NCBI RefSeq assembly: GCF_036174265.1
Contig: NZ_CP108055.1
Location: 372,001-436,000 of the forward strand
Reading direction: 5' to 3'
From: Streptomyces sp. NBC_00285
GTDB lineage: Bacteria > Actinomycetota > Actinomycetes > Streptomycetales > Streptomycetaceae
Length of the DNA: 64,000 nucleotides
Below the pieces are notes generated by a model. That model was not told where the DNA came from, did not search any database, and saw nothing but the letters and a program-made list of their open reading frames with translations. Below are positions 1-8,363 of the stretch, piece by piece. Position numbers and translations under genes: made by a program. The stretch's first letter is position 1; each line of letters opens with the position of its first letter.

Positions 1-144
1 TCCTTCACCAGACCCGCCAGCACCCTGCACATCGACAACTACCTCCAGACGCACCTGCGGTTCCCCCCAGCACGACATCGGGATGACGAGGGCTATCACC
101 GCATTGCCTCCAATCACGCGCTGGGCGCAACCGGGAGGCACTGA
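1..144 (+). other. Open frame cut by the left window edge, unrecognised
   Basis: An open frame runs in from the window edge and stops at 142-144, overlapping the end of a minus-strand fragment. Its readable part includes STLHIDNYLQ. I do not recognise it, and it may not be coding. Confidence 0.2.
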
Positions 145-317
145 GGCAGGCGCGGCAGGGGCCAGGCCGGATCCCATCGCCAGCCAGACCACGCGGCGAG
201 GTCCGCGAACAGCCCGGAGCGTTCTTGGATCATCGCGAGGACCTGAGTGCGGGCGCCGTCCACGGCCCGGTGCTCGGTGTCGGTGACGATGCCGAGCCGC
301 CGTACATGCGCGTACTC
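114..317 (-). pseudogene. 3' part of a gene interrupted by the transposon
   Basis: A minus-strand frame runs from the transposon's outer edge to a TGA at 114-116. It carries coding-like sequence (EYAHVRRLGIVTDTEHRAVD, then further acidic and Trp-rich residues). When the transposon and one copy of the 5-bp duplication are removed, the frame continues into 8768 onward as PEDEYAHV, so the element probably landed in this frame. The product family is not recognised, and the upstream half has no clear start codon, so the target may already have been a remnant. Confidence 0.4.
313..317. repeat. Left copy of the 5-bp target duplication (TACTC)
   Basis: TACTC lies directly outside the left inverted repeat and recurs as TACTC at 8763-8767 directly outside the right one. 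A 5-bp duplication is the length expected of the Tn3 family, so it fixes the element's outer ends. Confidence 0.85.
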
Positions 318-365
318 CGGCCTTGGGGACCAGCGGAACAGCCAGTAACGCTAAGCACTTGATCT
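318..365 (+). repeat. Left terminal inverted repeat (48 bp)
   Basis: It begins CGGCCTTGGGGACCAGCGG and contains the Tn3-like GGGG and TAAG landmarks. It matches the reverse complement of 8715-8762 at all 48 positions; the match breaks at 366. Confidence 0.93.
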
Positions 366-441
366 CGGGCTTCTAGCACGGGTGATCGGTGTCGTGCGGG
401 GGTTCGGCGGAAGGTCCCCGACCGCTGGTTGGGGGATGGCT

Positions 442-2415
442 ATGGTCCGCCGCATGCCGGTGGAATTTCTGACTGATGAGCAGGCTGAGGCGTATGGGAA
501 GTTCGCCGAGGAGCCGACGAAGCCTGAGCTGGAGCGGTTCTTCTTCCTTGATGACGAGGACCTGAAGCTGATCGCGAAGCGGCGCGGGGACCACAACCGT
601 CTCGGCTTCGCGCTCCAGATGTGCACGGTGCGGTACATCGGGCTGTTCCTGGAGGACCCCCTCGCGGTGCCGTGGCCGGTCGTCGAGCATCTGGCCGAGC
701 AGCTGGGGATCGGGGATGCCTCCCAGATCAAGCGGTATACCGAGCGCAGGCCGACGCCGTACGAGCACGCGTGGGAGATACGTGACGCGTACGGCTATCA
801 CCAGTACGAGGACCACGACCAGGGCCGGAAGCTCAGGGCCTTCCTGCACGGCCGGGCGTGGACGGCGCACGCGGAGGGGCCGAAGGCTTTGTTCGATCAC
901 GCGGTGGGCTGGCTGCGCCGCAACCGGGTGCTGCTGCCGGGAGTGAGTGTGCTGGCCCGGCAGGTCGCCGAGGTCCGCGGCGTCGCGGACAAGCGGCTGC
1001 ACGCCACGGTCGCCAGGGCGGCCCGGCGGGCGGACCCGGCTCTGCCCGGCGACCTGGTTGCCACGCTGAAGACGCCGGAGGGCAAACGGCATTCGGAGCT
1101 GGAGCGGATGCGCCGGCCGCCGACGCGGACCACCGGCACCGCGATGAAGGCCGCGTTGCAGCGGGTCGAGGACATCGCCGCCTTCCAGTTGGGCCGTCTC
1201 AGGCTGGAGCAGGTTCCGCCGAACCGGCTGTCCGCGCTGGCCCGGTACGGGCTGGGCACCAAGGCGCCGAAGCTGGAGCGGACCCCGGAGCCCAAGCGCA
1301 CGGCGATGCTCACCGCGGTGATGCGCCACTTGGAGGCGAAGGCGATCGACGACGCGCTGGACCTTTTCGAGATCCTGATGGCCACCCGGCTGATCAGCTC
1401 CGCGAGGCGGTCCACGGACAAGCAGCGCCTGTCCACGCTGCCGCAGTTGGAGAAGGCGGCACGGATCACCGCCCGGGTCTCGAAGGTGATCATCGAGGAG
1501 CTGGAGCTCATCGAGGCGAGCGGCTGCGATGTCGACGTGGCCGGGCTGTGGCGGGCCTTGGAGGAGGTCGCGCCTCGGGCCGCGCTCTCCAGCGCGGCGG
1601 CCACGGTGGTGAGCCTGGTGCCGGAGGACGACGGCACGGCGGAGACCGCGCTGCGTGGGGCGCTGGCGCTGCGCTACAACACCGTCAAGCCGTTCCTGTC
1701 GCTGCTGGGTGAGTCGAAGGCGCTGGACGCGGCGCCCGCCGGCAGACGGATCCTCACCGGGGTGCAGCGGCTCCCGGCTCTCTCCCGGCGGAAGGCGGGC
1801 GAGAAGCCGCTGCTGCCGCGCGAGGTCGACGACAAGCTGGTGCCGGCGCACTGGCGCAAGACCGTGTACGCGAACGCGGAGCTGCCGCAGGGGGCGGTGG
1901 ACCGGGATGCGTACGTGGTGTGTGTGCTGGAGCAGCTGTTCGGCGCGCTGAGGCGCCGCGACATCTTCGCCTCGCCCTCGCACCGCTGGTCCGACCCGCG
2001 AGCCCGGCTGCTTCAGGGCAAGGGGTGGGAGGCGGTGCGCGAGGACGTCCTGGCCGGCCTGAGCCTGGCCGAGGACGCCGAACAGCACCTTCGGGAACTG
2101 GTCGCCGTGCTGGACGCGACGTGGAAGCAGATGGCCGAGCGCCTTCAGGAGGCGGGCTCCGACGCGAAGATCAGTATCGAGGTGCAGCCAAACGGCCGGG
2201 CGAAGCTGAACGTGGAGAAGCTCCATGCGCTCGGTGAGCCGAAGTCACTGAAGTGGCTGCGCGAGCGTGTCGAGAAGATGCTTCCGAAGATCGACCTGCC
2301 GGACCTGCTGTTCGAGGTGTACTCATGGCATGTCCGCCCGCCACGCGACCGTGCACCTTGGGATGCCCGACTTCCGCACCAGTGCCGGCCGGCTCCCGCC
2401 GAACTCCGGCAGTGA
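442..2415 (+). pseudogene. tnpA: Tn3-family transposase, N-terminal fragment
   Basis: The product starts MVRRMPVEFLTDEQAEAYGK, the usual opening of actinobacterial Tn3 transposases (DUF4158-type N-terminal region), and stays recognisable to LLFEVYSW near base 2330. It then runs about 28 codons through unrelated sequence to a stop. Family members are about 1000 residues; this one ends near 657. The missing part would hold the catalytic Asp-Asp-Glu residues. The family's C-terminus reappears in the same orientation at 3215-3481. I chose ATG 442 because a G-rich ribosome site precedes it; ATG 454 is also possible. Confidence 0.88.
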
Positions 2416-2464
2416 CTGACGACCATCGCGCCACCGACCGCCTCGCACAGGATCACGCAGTGAT

Positions 2465-3049
2465 TCAGCTGTGAGGCGGCAAAACCTCGATGACCGTGGC
2501 CGTGCCGGCAACAGGCCGGGCCTCGTGCATCGTGATCACGTCACCGCACTTCAGATGCCTCCACTGCTCGGGGCTCAGAGGGGCCAGCCGAACGTCGGCG
2601 GTCTCTCCCGGACCGATCTCCTCCGCGAACTCCACCCACACCCGTGCGACGCTCAGCTCTCGTTCTCCATCGGTGGTGCGGTTGCCGATGTCCCACATCG
2701 GTCTGAGTCGGCCGTCCCCGGCAAAGGCACTCCGGCGTCCGCCCTTCTTTGCCTCTGGGAGACTCAGTGTCGCCCTGACCGTGCCGTGCCGGACTTCCCA
2801 GCCCCGCCACTCACACCAGCGCCGGCTGCGGTCGAGCATCATCTGCCGGGCGGCCTCGGCGAGAAGCTCCCAGAAGTCCAGGGAGATCGGATGAACATCT
2901 CCGAACTCGGTGAGAAGGCCGAGCACCATCTCCCACTCCTGGCGCCTGATGTCCTCGCGAACATCCCCGACCGTCACGCCGTTCTCTGTCATGGCATCCT
3001 CGGGCAACAGGTCAACGGCATGCCGAAGGAGTGTGAACGCGTCATCCAT
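2465..3049 (-). CDS. Hypothetical protein inserted in the transposase gap
   Basis: A 194-residue protein on the strand opposite the transposase, starting MDDAFTLLRHAVDLLPEDAM. It is acidic and Trp-rich (WCEWRGWEVRHG), with a C-terminal part rich in short beta-like segments (LSPEQWRHLKCGDVITMHEA). It resembles uncharacterised Streptomyces proteins; I know no function. It lies wholly within the DNA that replaced the transposase core, so it probably arrived with that replacement. There is no signal peptide or membrane segment. An immunity or beta-barrel role would be a guess. Confidence 0.6.
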   Translation of the reverse strand: MDDAFTLLRHAVDLLPEDAMTENGVTVGDVREDIRRQEWEMVLGLLTEFGDVHPISLDFWELLAEAARQMMLDRSRRWCEWRGWEVRHGTVRATLSLPEAKKGGRRSAFAGDGRLRPMWDIGNRTTDGERELSVARVWVEFAEEIGPGETADVRLAPLSPEQWRHLKCGDVITMHEARPVAGTATVIEVLPPHS

Positions 3050-3214
3050 GAGCCGGATTCTCCCCGGCCTTGGGCACCTTGTCTCAGCCGAGCACCAGGA
3101 CCCACCGGCGCGACACGCCCGGATGCTCCTGGGTGCGAAGATTTCCGCCCACTACTTTCGGCAACTCGGCTGCGGTCCGGCCCACCAGGCCGTCAGCTGG
3201 GCTAGTTCGGATAA

Positions 3215-3481
3215 GACCAACTCGGGTCGCTGGGGCTCGTGCTGAACGCCGTGGTCCTGTGGACGACGCGCTACATCGACGCCGCCGTCGCCCAGCTCCG
3301 CGCGGAGGGCTACGAGATCCGCGACGAGGACGTCGCCCGGCTCTCCCCGCTCAAGCACAAGAATCTGAACGTCCTGGGCCGGTACAACTTCACCGCCTCC
3401 CAGCCGGTGAAGGGGCTGCGGCCCCTGCGCGACCCGGATGCTGTCGACCTCGACGATGACGACGACGGCCAGGAGGAGTGA
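3215..3481 (+). pseudogene. tnpA: Tn3-family transposase, C-terminal fragment
   Basis: After a TAA at 3212-3214 the frame reads QLGSLGLVLNAVVLWTTRYI, then LKHKNLNVLGRYNF. This is the conserved C-terminal signature of Tn3 transposases, and it ends at 3481 with an acidic tail. It has no start of its own and follows the N-terminal fragment after about 0.9 kb of unrelated DNA. It is the other half of the same broken gene. Roughly 200 or more residues of the catalytic domain are absent between the halves. Confidence 0.85.
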
Positions 3482-3566
3482 GCGCCGCATCCGCCGTCCG
3501 GGGCGGGTCGTTGTACTTCGAGAAGGCCACCGCCGACCGGCGGGGCAGTGAGAAGGGGGCGCCGGT

Positions 3567-3689
3567 ATGACCGTGACCGACTCGTACGACGAGATGAGGG
3601 AGCACCTGCGGGAGGCCAACGAGCGGTTCGCCGCCGACCGCAGGGACGCGCCGATGACCATCCGCTTCGAACCCATCGAGGTGACCTGA
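3567..3689 (+). CDS. Small hypothetical protein (40 aa)
   Basis: The frame ATG 3567 to TGA 3689 encodes MTVTDSYDEMREHLREANER and 20 further residues. A purine-rich ribosome site (GAGAAGGGGG) lies about 7 bases upstream. The product is charged and predicted helical, with no membrane segment. It may be an independent small gene or the head of a truncated one. No family is recognised. Confidence 0.4.
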   Translation: MTVTDSYDEMREHLREANERFAADRRDAPMTIRFEPIEVT

Positions 3690-3807
3690 CCTGCACGAAG
3701 CCTCTATTTTCGTGTCAGAGTCAAGCTCAGCGTCCAGCTTCAAAGCCTCCATGGCGCGGCGGCACGGCCGTCCGCGGCTCCAACCTCACGCTCCCGGCCA
3801 GGACAGC

Positions 3808-4326
3808 TCAGGCGTGCCAGTCGTGGTCCATCCGCAGGAAGTACGGGAAGAGGGTGCGCTCCTCGAAGTCGAGATGTGCCTGGAGGTGGTCGGAAAGCGC
3901 GACGATCTGTTCCAGCACCACGTGGACGGAGCGTTCGTCCTTGGGGTTCAGATGCCGCGCGTCGGCGCGGATGCTCACGATCATCTGTTTGACCTCCTCA
4001 TGCTCGCGCCGGAGCCGCCCGATCTGATCGGTGAGCTCGGGGAACCGGTGCTGCATGACCGGCAGCATCCGAGCGTCCTCGATCGTGTGGTGGGCGTCCA
4101 GGTGGGCGCAGAAATGCTGGCAGCCCACCTTGAGCTGCCAGGTGAGGTCCGCGACAGTCAGACCGCCGAGCAGCTCCTCGATGTCCTCTGCGCGTGTGGT
4201 CGCCGCATCGAGCACCTCAAGCCCCTTGCGCAGGGCGGCGACGTCGCTGCGCAGCGGCGCATGCGCCATCAGCAGCTGCTGCACCATCTGGCGGCCGGCG
4301 ACAGTTCCCGCCTGCGGCTGTGTCAT
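3808..4326 (-). CDS. Hemerythrin-like (HHE) domain protein
   Basis: A 172-residue cytoplasmic four-helix-bundle protein. HHE proteins bind a di-iron (or other metal) centre and sense or handle oxygen, nitric oxide or reactive species. The ligand pattern is visible in order: HFCAHLDAHHTIEDARMLPV near residues 70-90, then RREHEEV near 108, then HLQAHLDFEERTLFPYF near 148-165. It starts ATG after AAGGAG. The start overlaps the stop of the upstream oxidoreductase fragment (ATGA), so it was probably translationally coupled to that gene. It fits the element's redox cargo. Confidence 0.85.
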   Translation of the reverse strand: MTQPQAGTVAGRQMVQQLLMAHAPLRSDVAALRKGLEVLDAATTRAEDIEELLGGLTVADLTWQLKVGCQHFCAHLDAHHTIEDARMLPVMQHRFPELTDQIGRLRREHEEVKQMIVSIRADARHLNPKDERSVHVVLEQIVALSDHLQAHLDFEERTLFPYFLRMDHDWHA

Positions 4327-4601
4327 CGTCGATGCTCCTTTGCGACTGCCTCGCGCACGGCGGGCGCGACCTTCTCGATGATGGGGCGCAGCGCGGACTC
4401 GTCGACCGGGCCGCTGAAGATGTAGCCGTTCATGCCGTGCTCGACCGGCCAGCTCGTCAGCAGGTCGACCCGCTGCGTAGTCGAACGGTCACCGACCAGG
4501 TTGTAGACCCGGTTGGTCCGGCTCGGGTCCCGCCCGGCAGCGCCGGCCGCCTCGTCGATTCGCCGGTTCGCGTCGTCCAGCTCCTCCGGGGCGAGAAATT
4601 C
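4323..4601 (-). pseudogene. LLM-class flavin oxidoreductase, C-terminal fragment
   Basis: About 92 codons after an in-frame TAG (4602-4604) read LDDANRRIDEAAGAAGRDPS and then NRVYNLVGDR. This matches the C-terminal end of luciferase-like F420/flavin monooxygenases (IDEAA..AGRDP signature). The N-terminal two thirds, including the substrate barrel, are missing and there is no start codon. It ends overlapping the hemerythrin start by two bases. It is a remnant of a cargo operon cut by the DNA that now carries the azoR terminator. Confidence 0.65.
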
Positions 4602-4643
4602 CTACGAGGGCAGCCAACTGCCTGTCCCCGCTGGAGTTCGCCC

Positions 4644-4677
4644 ACGGCGGCCGTGAAGCGTGCTTCACGGCCGCCGT
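4644..4677 (-). terminator. Strong hairpin terminator after azoR
   Basis: Perfect 16-bp arms (ACGGCGGCCGTGAAGC and its complement) are separated by a 2-base GT. The hairpin begins 17 bases after the azoreductase stop on the minus strand. Streptomyces terminators often lack a U-tract, as here. Confidence 0.75.
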
Positions 4678-4693
4678 CCGGAGGGCGCTGTTT

Positions 4694-5347
4694 CTAGGCG
4701 GCGATGCGGTGGGCTATCGCCTTGGCCGTGGAGGCTGCGTCGTCCAGTGCCTGCTGGCGGGAGGCTTCGAAGAGGGGGATCAGCTGGGACATCGCCGGGT
4801 TGTGTACGGCCATCGTGAGTTCCGGGACGATGAAGTTCACGTCCAGGGCGAGCGCGTCGGCCAGAACGGCCGTGAGGTAGTTCTGCACGTATTCGTAGCC
4901 CTCGCGGGGCGTGCCCGGGGCGTAGGAGCCGCCGCGGCTGGCGACGACGGTGACGGGGGTGCCCTTGAGCCTGGAGCTTTCCACGCCGGCGGTGCGGCCG
5001 ACGAGGACGATGTTGTCGAGCCACGCCTTGAGGGTCGAGGGAATCGAGTAGTTGTACATCGGAGCGCCGATCAGTATGGCGTCGGCGTTCTCCAGCTCGT
5101 CGATCAGCGTCAGCCGGTGGGCGAGGGCGGCGGCCTGGGCGGGGGTGTGCGTGGCCGGGTCGGTCTGGCCGGCGGTGTGGGCGTCGGCGGTGAGGTGCGG
5201 TACGGGGTTCGTGGCGAGGTCACGGTAGATGACCGTGCCCTCGGGGTGGTGCTCCTGCCAGGTCCGGCGGAAGGCGGCGGTCACGGCGCGGGAGGAGGAG
5301 GCGTCGCCGGAAAACAGCGAGGAATCGAGGTGCAGAAGAGTGGTCAT
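4694..5347 (-). CDS. azoR: FMN-dependent NADH:azo/quinone reductase
   Basis: A 217-residue flavodoxin-fold enzyme of the AzoR family. It transfers hydride from NADH through FMN to azo dyes and quinones, in the cytoplasm. The N-terminal phosphate-binding stretch (LLHLDSSLFSGDASSSRAVT), the FMN-contact PMYNYSIPSTLKAWLDNI near residue 95, and the SRGGSY loop near 138 are all present. Length is normal for the family. It is the last gene of a minus-strand block with doxX-like and NADP-binding reductase genes, and a strong hairpin follows it. MarR regulators commonly control such quinone or electrophile reductases, and a divergent marR lies at the block's head. Confidence 0.9.
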   Translation of the reverse strand: MTTLLHLDSSLFSGDASSSRAVTAAFRRTWQEHHPEGTVIYRDLATNPVPHLTADAHTAGQTDPATHTPAQAAALAHRLTLIDELENADAILIGAPMYNYSIPSTLKAWLDNIVLVGRTAGVESSRLKGTPVTVVASRGGSYAPGTPREGYEYVQNYLTAVLADALALDVNFIVPELTMAVHNPAMSQLIPLFEASRQQALDDAASTAKAIAHRIAA

Positions 5348-5485
5348 GGGATGTTCCTCAGGTGTAGCAGTGGTCGGGAATGCGGATGATCGGTGGCGGT
5401 CCGCGTGGCGAGGGCGGTCTCGCGATCACCCGGCCGGGTTTGCCGGGCGGAAGGTGAGCTGTGGCGCCTCGGATTCAGGCGCTGG

Positions 5486-5857
5486 TCAGGAGGCGAGGAC
5501 GAGCGTGGCGGCGGCAGCGATCGCGATGACGGTGAGGATGATGGGTGCCATCGCGTTGCCGCGGGTCTCGGGGTTGGCGTAGTCGCCGGACTTGGCGTGG
5601 AAGCCGACGGCTCCGACGAGCAGGACTGCGAATCCCAGGGCGGCGGCAACGCCGATGGGCTGCCAGAAGAGACCGGCGATGAGCCCTGCGGCTGCGGCCA
5701 GCTCGGCCAGCCCGATGAACCGGACCAGCGGGGCGCTGAAGCCTCCGGGAGACTGCAACTGGGCTGGAATGCTGCCCTTGAGCAGGGCTTTCGGTAGTCC
5801 GGCGGCCAGCCCGACAACGGCGAGCAGAACGCTCAGTACGGCGGCGAAGACAAACAC
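5486..5857 (-). CDS. DoxX-like integral membrane protein
   Basis: A 123-residue protein with four hydrophobic segments (near residues 1-20, 45-65, 68-88 and 103-122), matching the DoxX-like/DUF4870-size membrane family. GTG 5857 is preceded by GAAAGG on the minus strand. Family members are linked to redox and thiol stress, although biochemical roles are poorly defined. It lies between azoR (138-bp gap) and the NADP-binding reductase (263-bp gap), the typical company of MarR-controlled stress genes in Streptomyces. Confidence 0.8.
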   Translation of the reverse strand: MFVFAAVLSVLLAVVGLAAGLPKALLKGSIPAQLQSPGGFSAPLVRFIGLAELAAAAGLIAGLFWQPIGVAAALGFAVLLVGAVGFHAKSGDYANPETRGNAMAPIILTVIAIAAAATLVLAS

Positions 5858-6120
5858 GGGTCATGCCTTTCTGGAGAGTGATTCGGACCGCCCGAGCTGT
5901 GAGGGAGCGGCATCCGTGGAGGATGGGTGTGCCAGGGGTTTTGCTGTTCACGCGTGAGCGTTGCTGAAGTGCGGTCTCATCGATGGAGAGCGCTGCTGCG
6001 CGGCAACCCGGCCGCGGGCCGGGCGCCGGCCGCCGCGGTCCGGCCGGTGACGGCAGACGCTGAGGCGGGACGGCTCGTCGGCGCCGGCCGCACCGCCTGT
6101 GGAAGGCGGAATGCGGCCGA

Positions 6121-6732
6121 TCAGGTGAGGGGCTGTTCGGTGAAGTTCCTGAGCACCAGTGCGCCGGGAACCTCGATGAGGCGTCCGCCTTCGTCGATCC
6201 TGCCGAGTTCCACCGGCGACAGGCCGAGCGTGCGGGCGAGCTCGGCGATCTGGGAGCTGGCCTCCCCGGAGTCGCTGGAGACGAAGACCACGCGCTTGCC
6301 CTGGCCGGAGGGCACTTCGGCGGCGAGCGTCTGGGCGGGAAGGTGGTTGAAGCCCTTCACGATCTGGGCGCCGGGCAGGACCTCGGCCGCGTACTGCGAG
6401 GAGAGCCGACCCTTGAGGACGTCGCCCGCGTTGGGCGCGTAGTGCGCGTTGGTGGTGTCGACGACGATCTTCCCGTTCCAGTCGGGCAGGGCGTTGCCGA
6501 ACGTCTCGACTGCGCCGAACGGGATGGCCATGAAGATGACGTCGCTCGCCAGTGCCTCGGTGAGCGTCACGGCCCGGACCGTGGAACCCCAGGAGGCGGC
6601 GAGTTCGCTGATCGAGCCCGGTCCGCGGGTGTTGGCGATGCTGACCTCGACTCCGGCCCGGGCGAAGACGCGCGCCAGCGCCGAACCGATGTTTCCGGTG
6701 CCCACGATGGCGTAGCGGGTGTCTGCAGACAT
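6121..6732 (-). CDS. NADP-binding reductase (F420-dependent NADP reductase-like)
   Basis: A 203-residue Rossmann protein. It opens YAIVGTGNIGSALARVFARA, a GxGxxG dinucleotide site near residue 10, followed by the family hallmark IANTRGP. The centre reads VDTTNAHY and VKGFNHL, as in NADPH-dependent F420 reductases and related YqkB/NmrA-like proteins. It probably moves hydride between NADP(H) and a cofactor or small substrate; the exact partner is unknown. Its start faces the marR gene across a 175-bp region that holds two matching palindromes, so it is the best candidate for direct MarR control. Confidence 0.8.
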   Translation of the reverse strand: MSADTRYAIVGTGNIGSALARVFARAGVEVSIANTRGPGSISELAASWGSTVRAVTLTEALASDVIFMAIPFGAVETFGNALPDWNGKIVVDTTNAHYAPNAGDVLKGRLSSQYAAEVLPGAQIVKGFNHLPAQTLAAEVPSGQGKRVVFVSSDSGEASSQIAELARTLGLSPVELGRIDEGGRLIEVPGALVLRNFTEQPLT

Positions 6733-6845
6733 GAGTGCTCCCTGTTCCAGTAATTGCTGAAGGCTGTCGAGGCGGCAGAGCAGCTTCGACGTCCGGCCTG
6801 TCGTCGCCGCGTTTCTGTAGGCGGCTCCGACCTCCGCAAGTCCAT

Positions 6846-6865
6846 TTGGTTGAGGTGTTAACCAA
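6846..6865. promoter_or_regulatory. Putative MarR operator O1
   Basis: TTGGTTGAGGTGTTAACCAA: arms TTGGTT/AACCAA with an 8-base centre, in the gap between the divergent reductase and marR. A second copy of the same layout lies exactly 33 bp downstream. Confidence 0.65.
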
Positions 6866-6878
6866 ACCGTACGACGGA

Positions 6879-6898
6879 CTGGTTAACATGTCAACCAA
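6879..6898. promoter_or_regulatory. Putative MarR operator O2
   Basis: CTGGTTAACATGTCAACCAA: the same arms and 8-base centre as O1, ending 9 bases before the marR start. The 33-bp spacing (about three helical turns) would place two dimers on one DNA face. Confidence 0.65.
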
Positions 6899-6907
6899 AG
6901 CAGTAGG

Positions 6908-7390
6908 ATGGGCTTCATGGACGAACCGCGATGGCTGGACGAGCGTGAACAGCGGGCTTGGCGCAGCCTCATGAAGATGCAGGCCGGCCTGTCCGAATAC
7001 ATCGAGCGGCAGCTGCGCACCCACAGCGGGCTGTCCACCGCCGACTACCAGGTGCTGGCACACCTGTCCGAGGCGCCCGAGGGACGCCTGCGGTCGTTCG
7101 CACTCGGAGATGCGCTGCAATGGGAGAAGAGCCGTCTGTCGCAGCATCTGACCCGCATGCAGAACCGCAACCTCATCCGCCGCGAGCGATGCGCGACCGA
7201 CCAGCGAGGGGCCGTCGTGGTCATCACCGAACAGGGCCGCACCCTCGTCGAGGCAGCCGCCCCGCTCCACCTGGCCGACGTGCGCAATGTGCTGATCGAC
7301 CACGTGACCCCTGCGCAGATGGACCTGCTGATCGAATTGGGAGACCAGGTGGAGGCGCAACTCGCCGAGATCGATCAGAAACCGGGATGA
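6908..7390 (+). CDS. MarR-family transcriptional regulator
   Basis: A 160-residue winged-helix protein. The DNA-binding part spans roughly residues 45-110 (LSTADYQVLAHLSEAP, SRLSQHLTRMQNRNLIRRER, then the wing TDQRGAVVVI). MarR proteins repress divergent stress genes and release DNA on binding phenols or quinones or on oxidation. One cysteine (in RRERCATD) sits near the wing and could be redox-active, which is only a suggestion. ATG 6908 is used, with ATG 6917 a few codons in as an alternative. The gene is divergent from the reductase/doxX/azoR block, and paired palindromes precede it. Confidence 0.88.
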   Translation: MGFMDEPRWLDEREQRAWRSLMKMQAGLSEYIERQLRTHSGLSTADYQVLAHLSEAPEGRLRSFALGDALQWEKSRLSQHLTRMQNRNLIRRERCATDQRGAVVVITEQGRTLVEAAAPLHLADVRNVLIDHVTPAQMDLLIELGDQVEAQLAEIDQKPG

Positions 7391-7536
7391 CCCCTTGCGT
7401 CCCCGCCGGGCTGCCGCCGACCGTGCCGTCAGAGTCTCGCCCGGGGTGCTGATGAGGGCCCGGCATCGCACCAACCGCCCTTACTGCGACACTCCCATCC
7501 AACAAAGAAGACGATGCGGGTCGACGAGCCTCGCCT

Positions 7537-7653
7537 TCAAAAAACGAACGTTTTCTGAAGATCGCCATTTCAAGATCGAAAAGAACCGAGAGCCCTTCAA
7601 AAACCCCTTCAAAAACTTCAGTGCTTCAAGAACCCCGAACCACCGTTTTCTGA
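7537..7653. promoter_or_regulatory. Resolution (res-like) site of the transposon
   Basis: An A/T-rich stretch directly upstream of the resolvase. One inverted pair at 7537-7558 has arms close to TCAAAAAACG/CGTTTTCTGA. Another pair of 28 bp at 7626-7653 has TCAAGAAC and GTTTTCTGA at its ends. Further TTCAAAAA half-sites lie between. Two or three paired half-sites before tnpR is the usual Tn3 res plan, and a resolvase promoter probably overlaps. Confidence 0.65.
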
Positions 7654-7667
7654 CATGATCCGGGGTC

Positions 7668-8339
7668 ATGAGTGACCCCCTGGAGCCGTCCGGCCATCCC
7701 GAATTCCTCGTCGCCGAGCCGCTCGTCCGCACCGAGATCAAGATCGGGTACGCGAGGGTGTCGAGCGGCGGGCAGAAGCTCGACCGGCAGATCGATGCCC
7801 TCACCTCTGCCGGATGCCGGAAGATCTTCTCGGACAAGAAGTCCGGCAAGAACGCGCTCCGCCCGGAGCTGAAGGCGTGCCACGCCTTCCTCGATGCCGG
7901 CGACACCCTCGTGGTCCCCTCGCTCGACCGCTACGGCCGCAGCCTCCAGGACCTCATCAACATGGTCGCCGAACTCCGGACGCGCGGGATCGGCTTCACC
8001 TCGCTGCACGAGAACCTCGACACCACCACCCCCGGCGGCCGGCTCGTCTTCCACGTCTTCGCCGCTCTGGCGGAGTTCATCCGCGAACTCATCGTCCAGG
8101 GCACCCGCGAGGGCCTGGCCGCCGCCCGCGCCCGCGGCCGGGTCGGCGGGCGCCCCACCGTCGCTACCGAGGAAGTCATCCGCGCCGCCCGCGACCTGCT
8201 GCCCGACCCCGGCCGCTCCATCACCTCGATCGCCAAAATGCTGGGCATCTCCCCGGGCACCCTCTACAACCACATCCCCGACCTCCAAGACCTGCGCGCC
8301 TCCGCCGTCCCCCACCAGCTCGACGCTGCGGAACGGTGA
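7668..8339 (+). CDS. tnpR: Serine recombinase / Tn3 resolvase
   Basis: A 223-residue small serine recombinase that resolves cointegrates at res. The catalytic N-terminal domain begins near residue 25: KIGYARVSSGGQKLDRQIDA holds the nucleophilic serine of ARVS, and LDRYGRSLQDLI holds the conserved arginines. The E-helix region (GGRLVFHVFAALAEFIRELI) and a C-terminal helix-turn-helix (SITSIAKMLGISPGTLYNHI) follow. All expected parts are present, so it is probably active. There is a roughly 25-residue N-terminal extension before the catalytic domain; a later start is possible but no clear alternative was seen. Confidence 0.92.
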   Translation: MSDPLEPSGHPEFLVAEPLVRTEIKIGYARVSSGGQKLDRQIDALTSAGCRKIFSDKKSGKNALRPELKACHAFLDAGDTLVVPSLDRYGRSLQDLINMVAELRTRGIGFTSLHENLDTTTPGGRLVFHVFAALAEFIRELIVQGTREGLAAARARGRVGGRPTVATEEVIRAARDLLPDPGRSITSIAKMLGISPGTLYNHIPDLQDLRASAVPHQLDAAER

Positions 8340-8363
8340 CCCCACGTGCCGCTCCGTCCCTAG

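Noticed and set aside
373-2226. A 617-codon frame antisense to the transposase
   Set aside because: The plus strand has a clear Tn3 transposase; the antisense product is Arg/Pro/Gln-rich without motifs.
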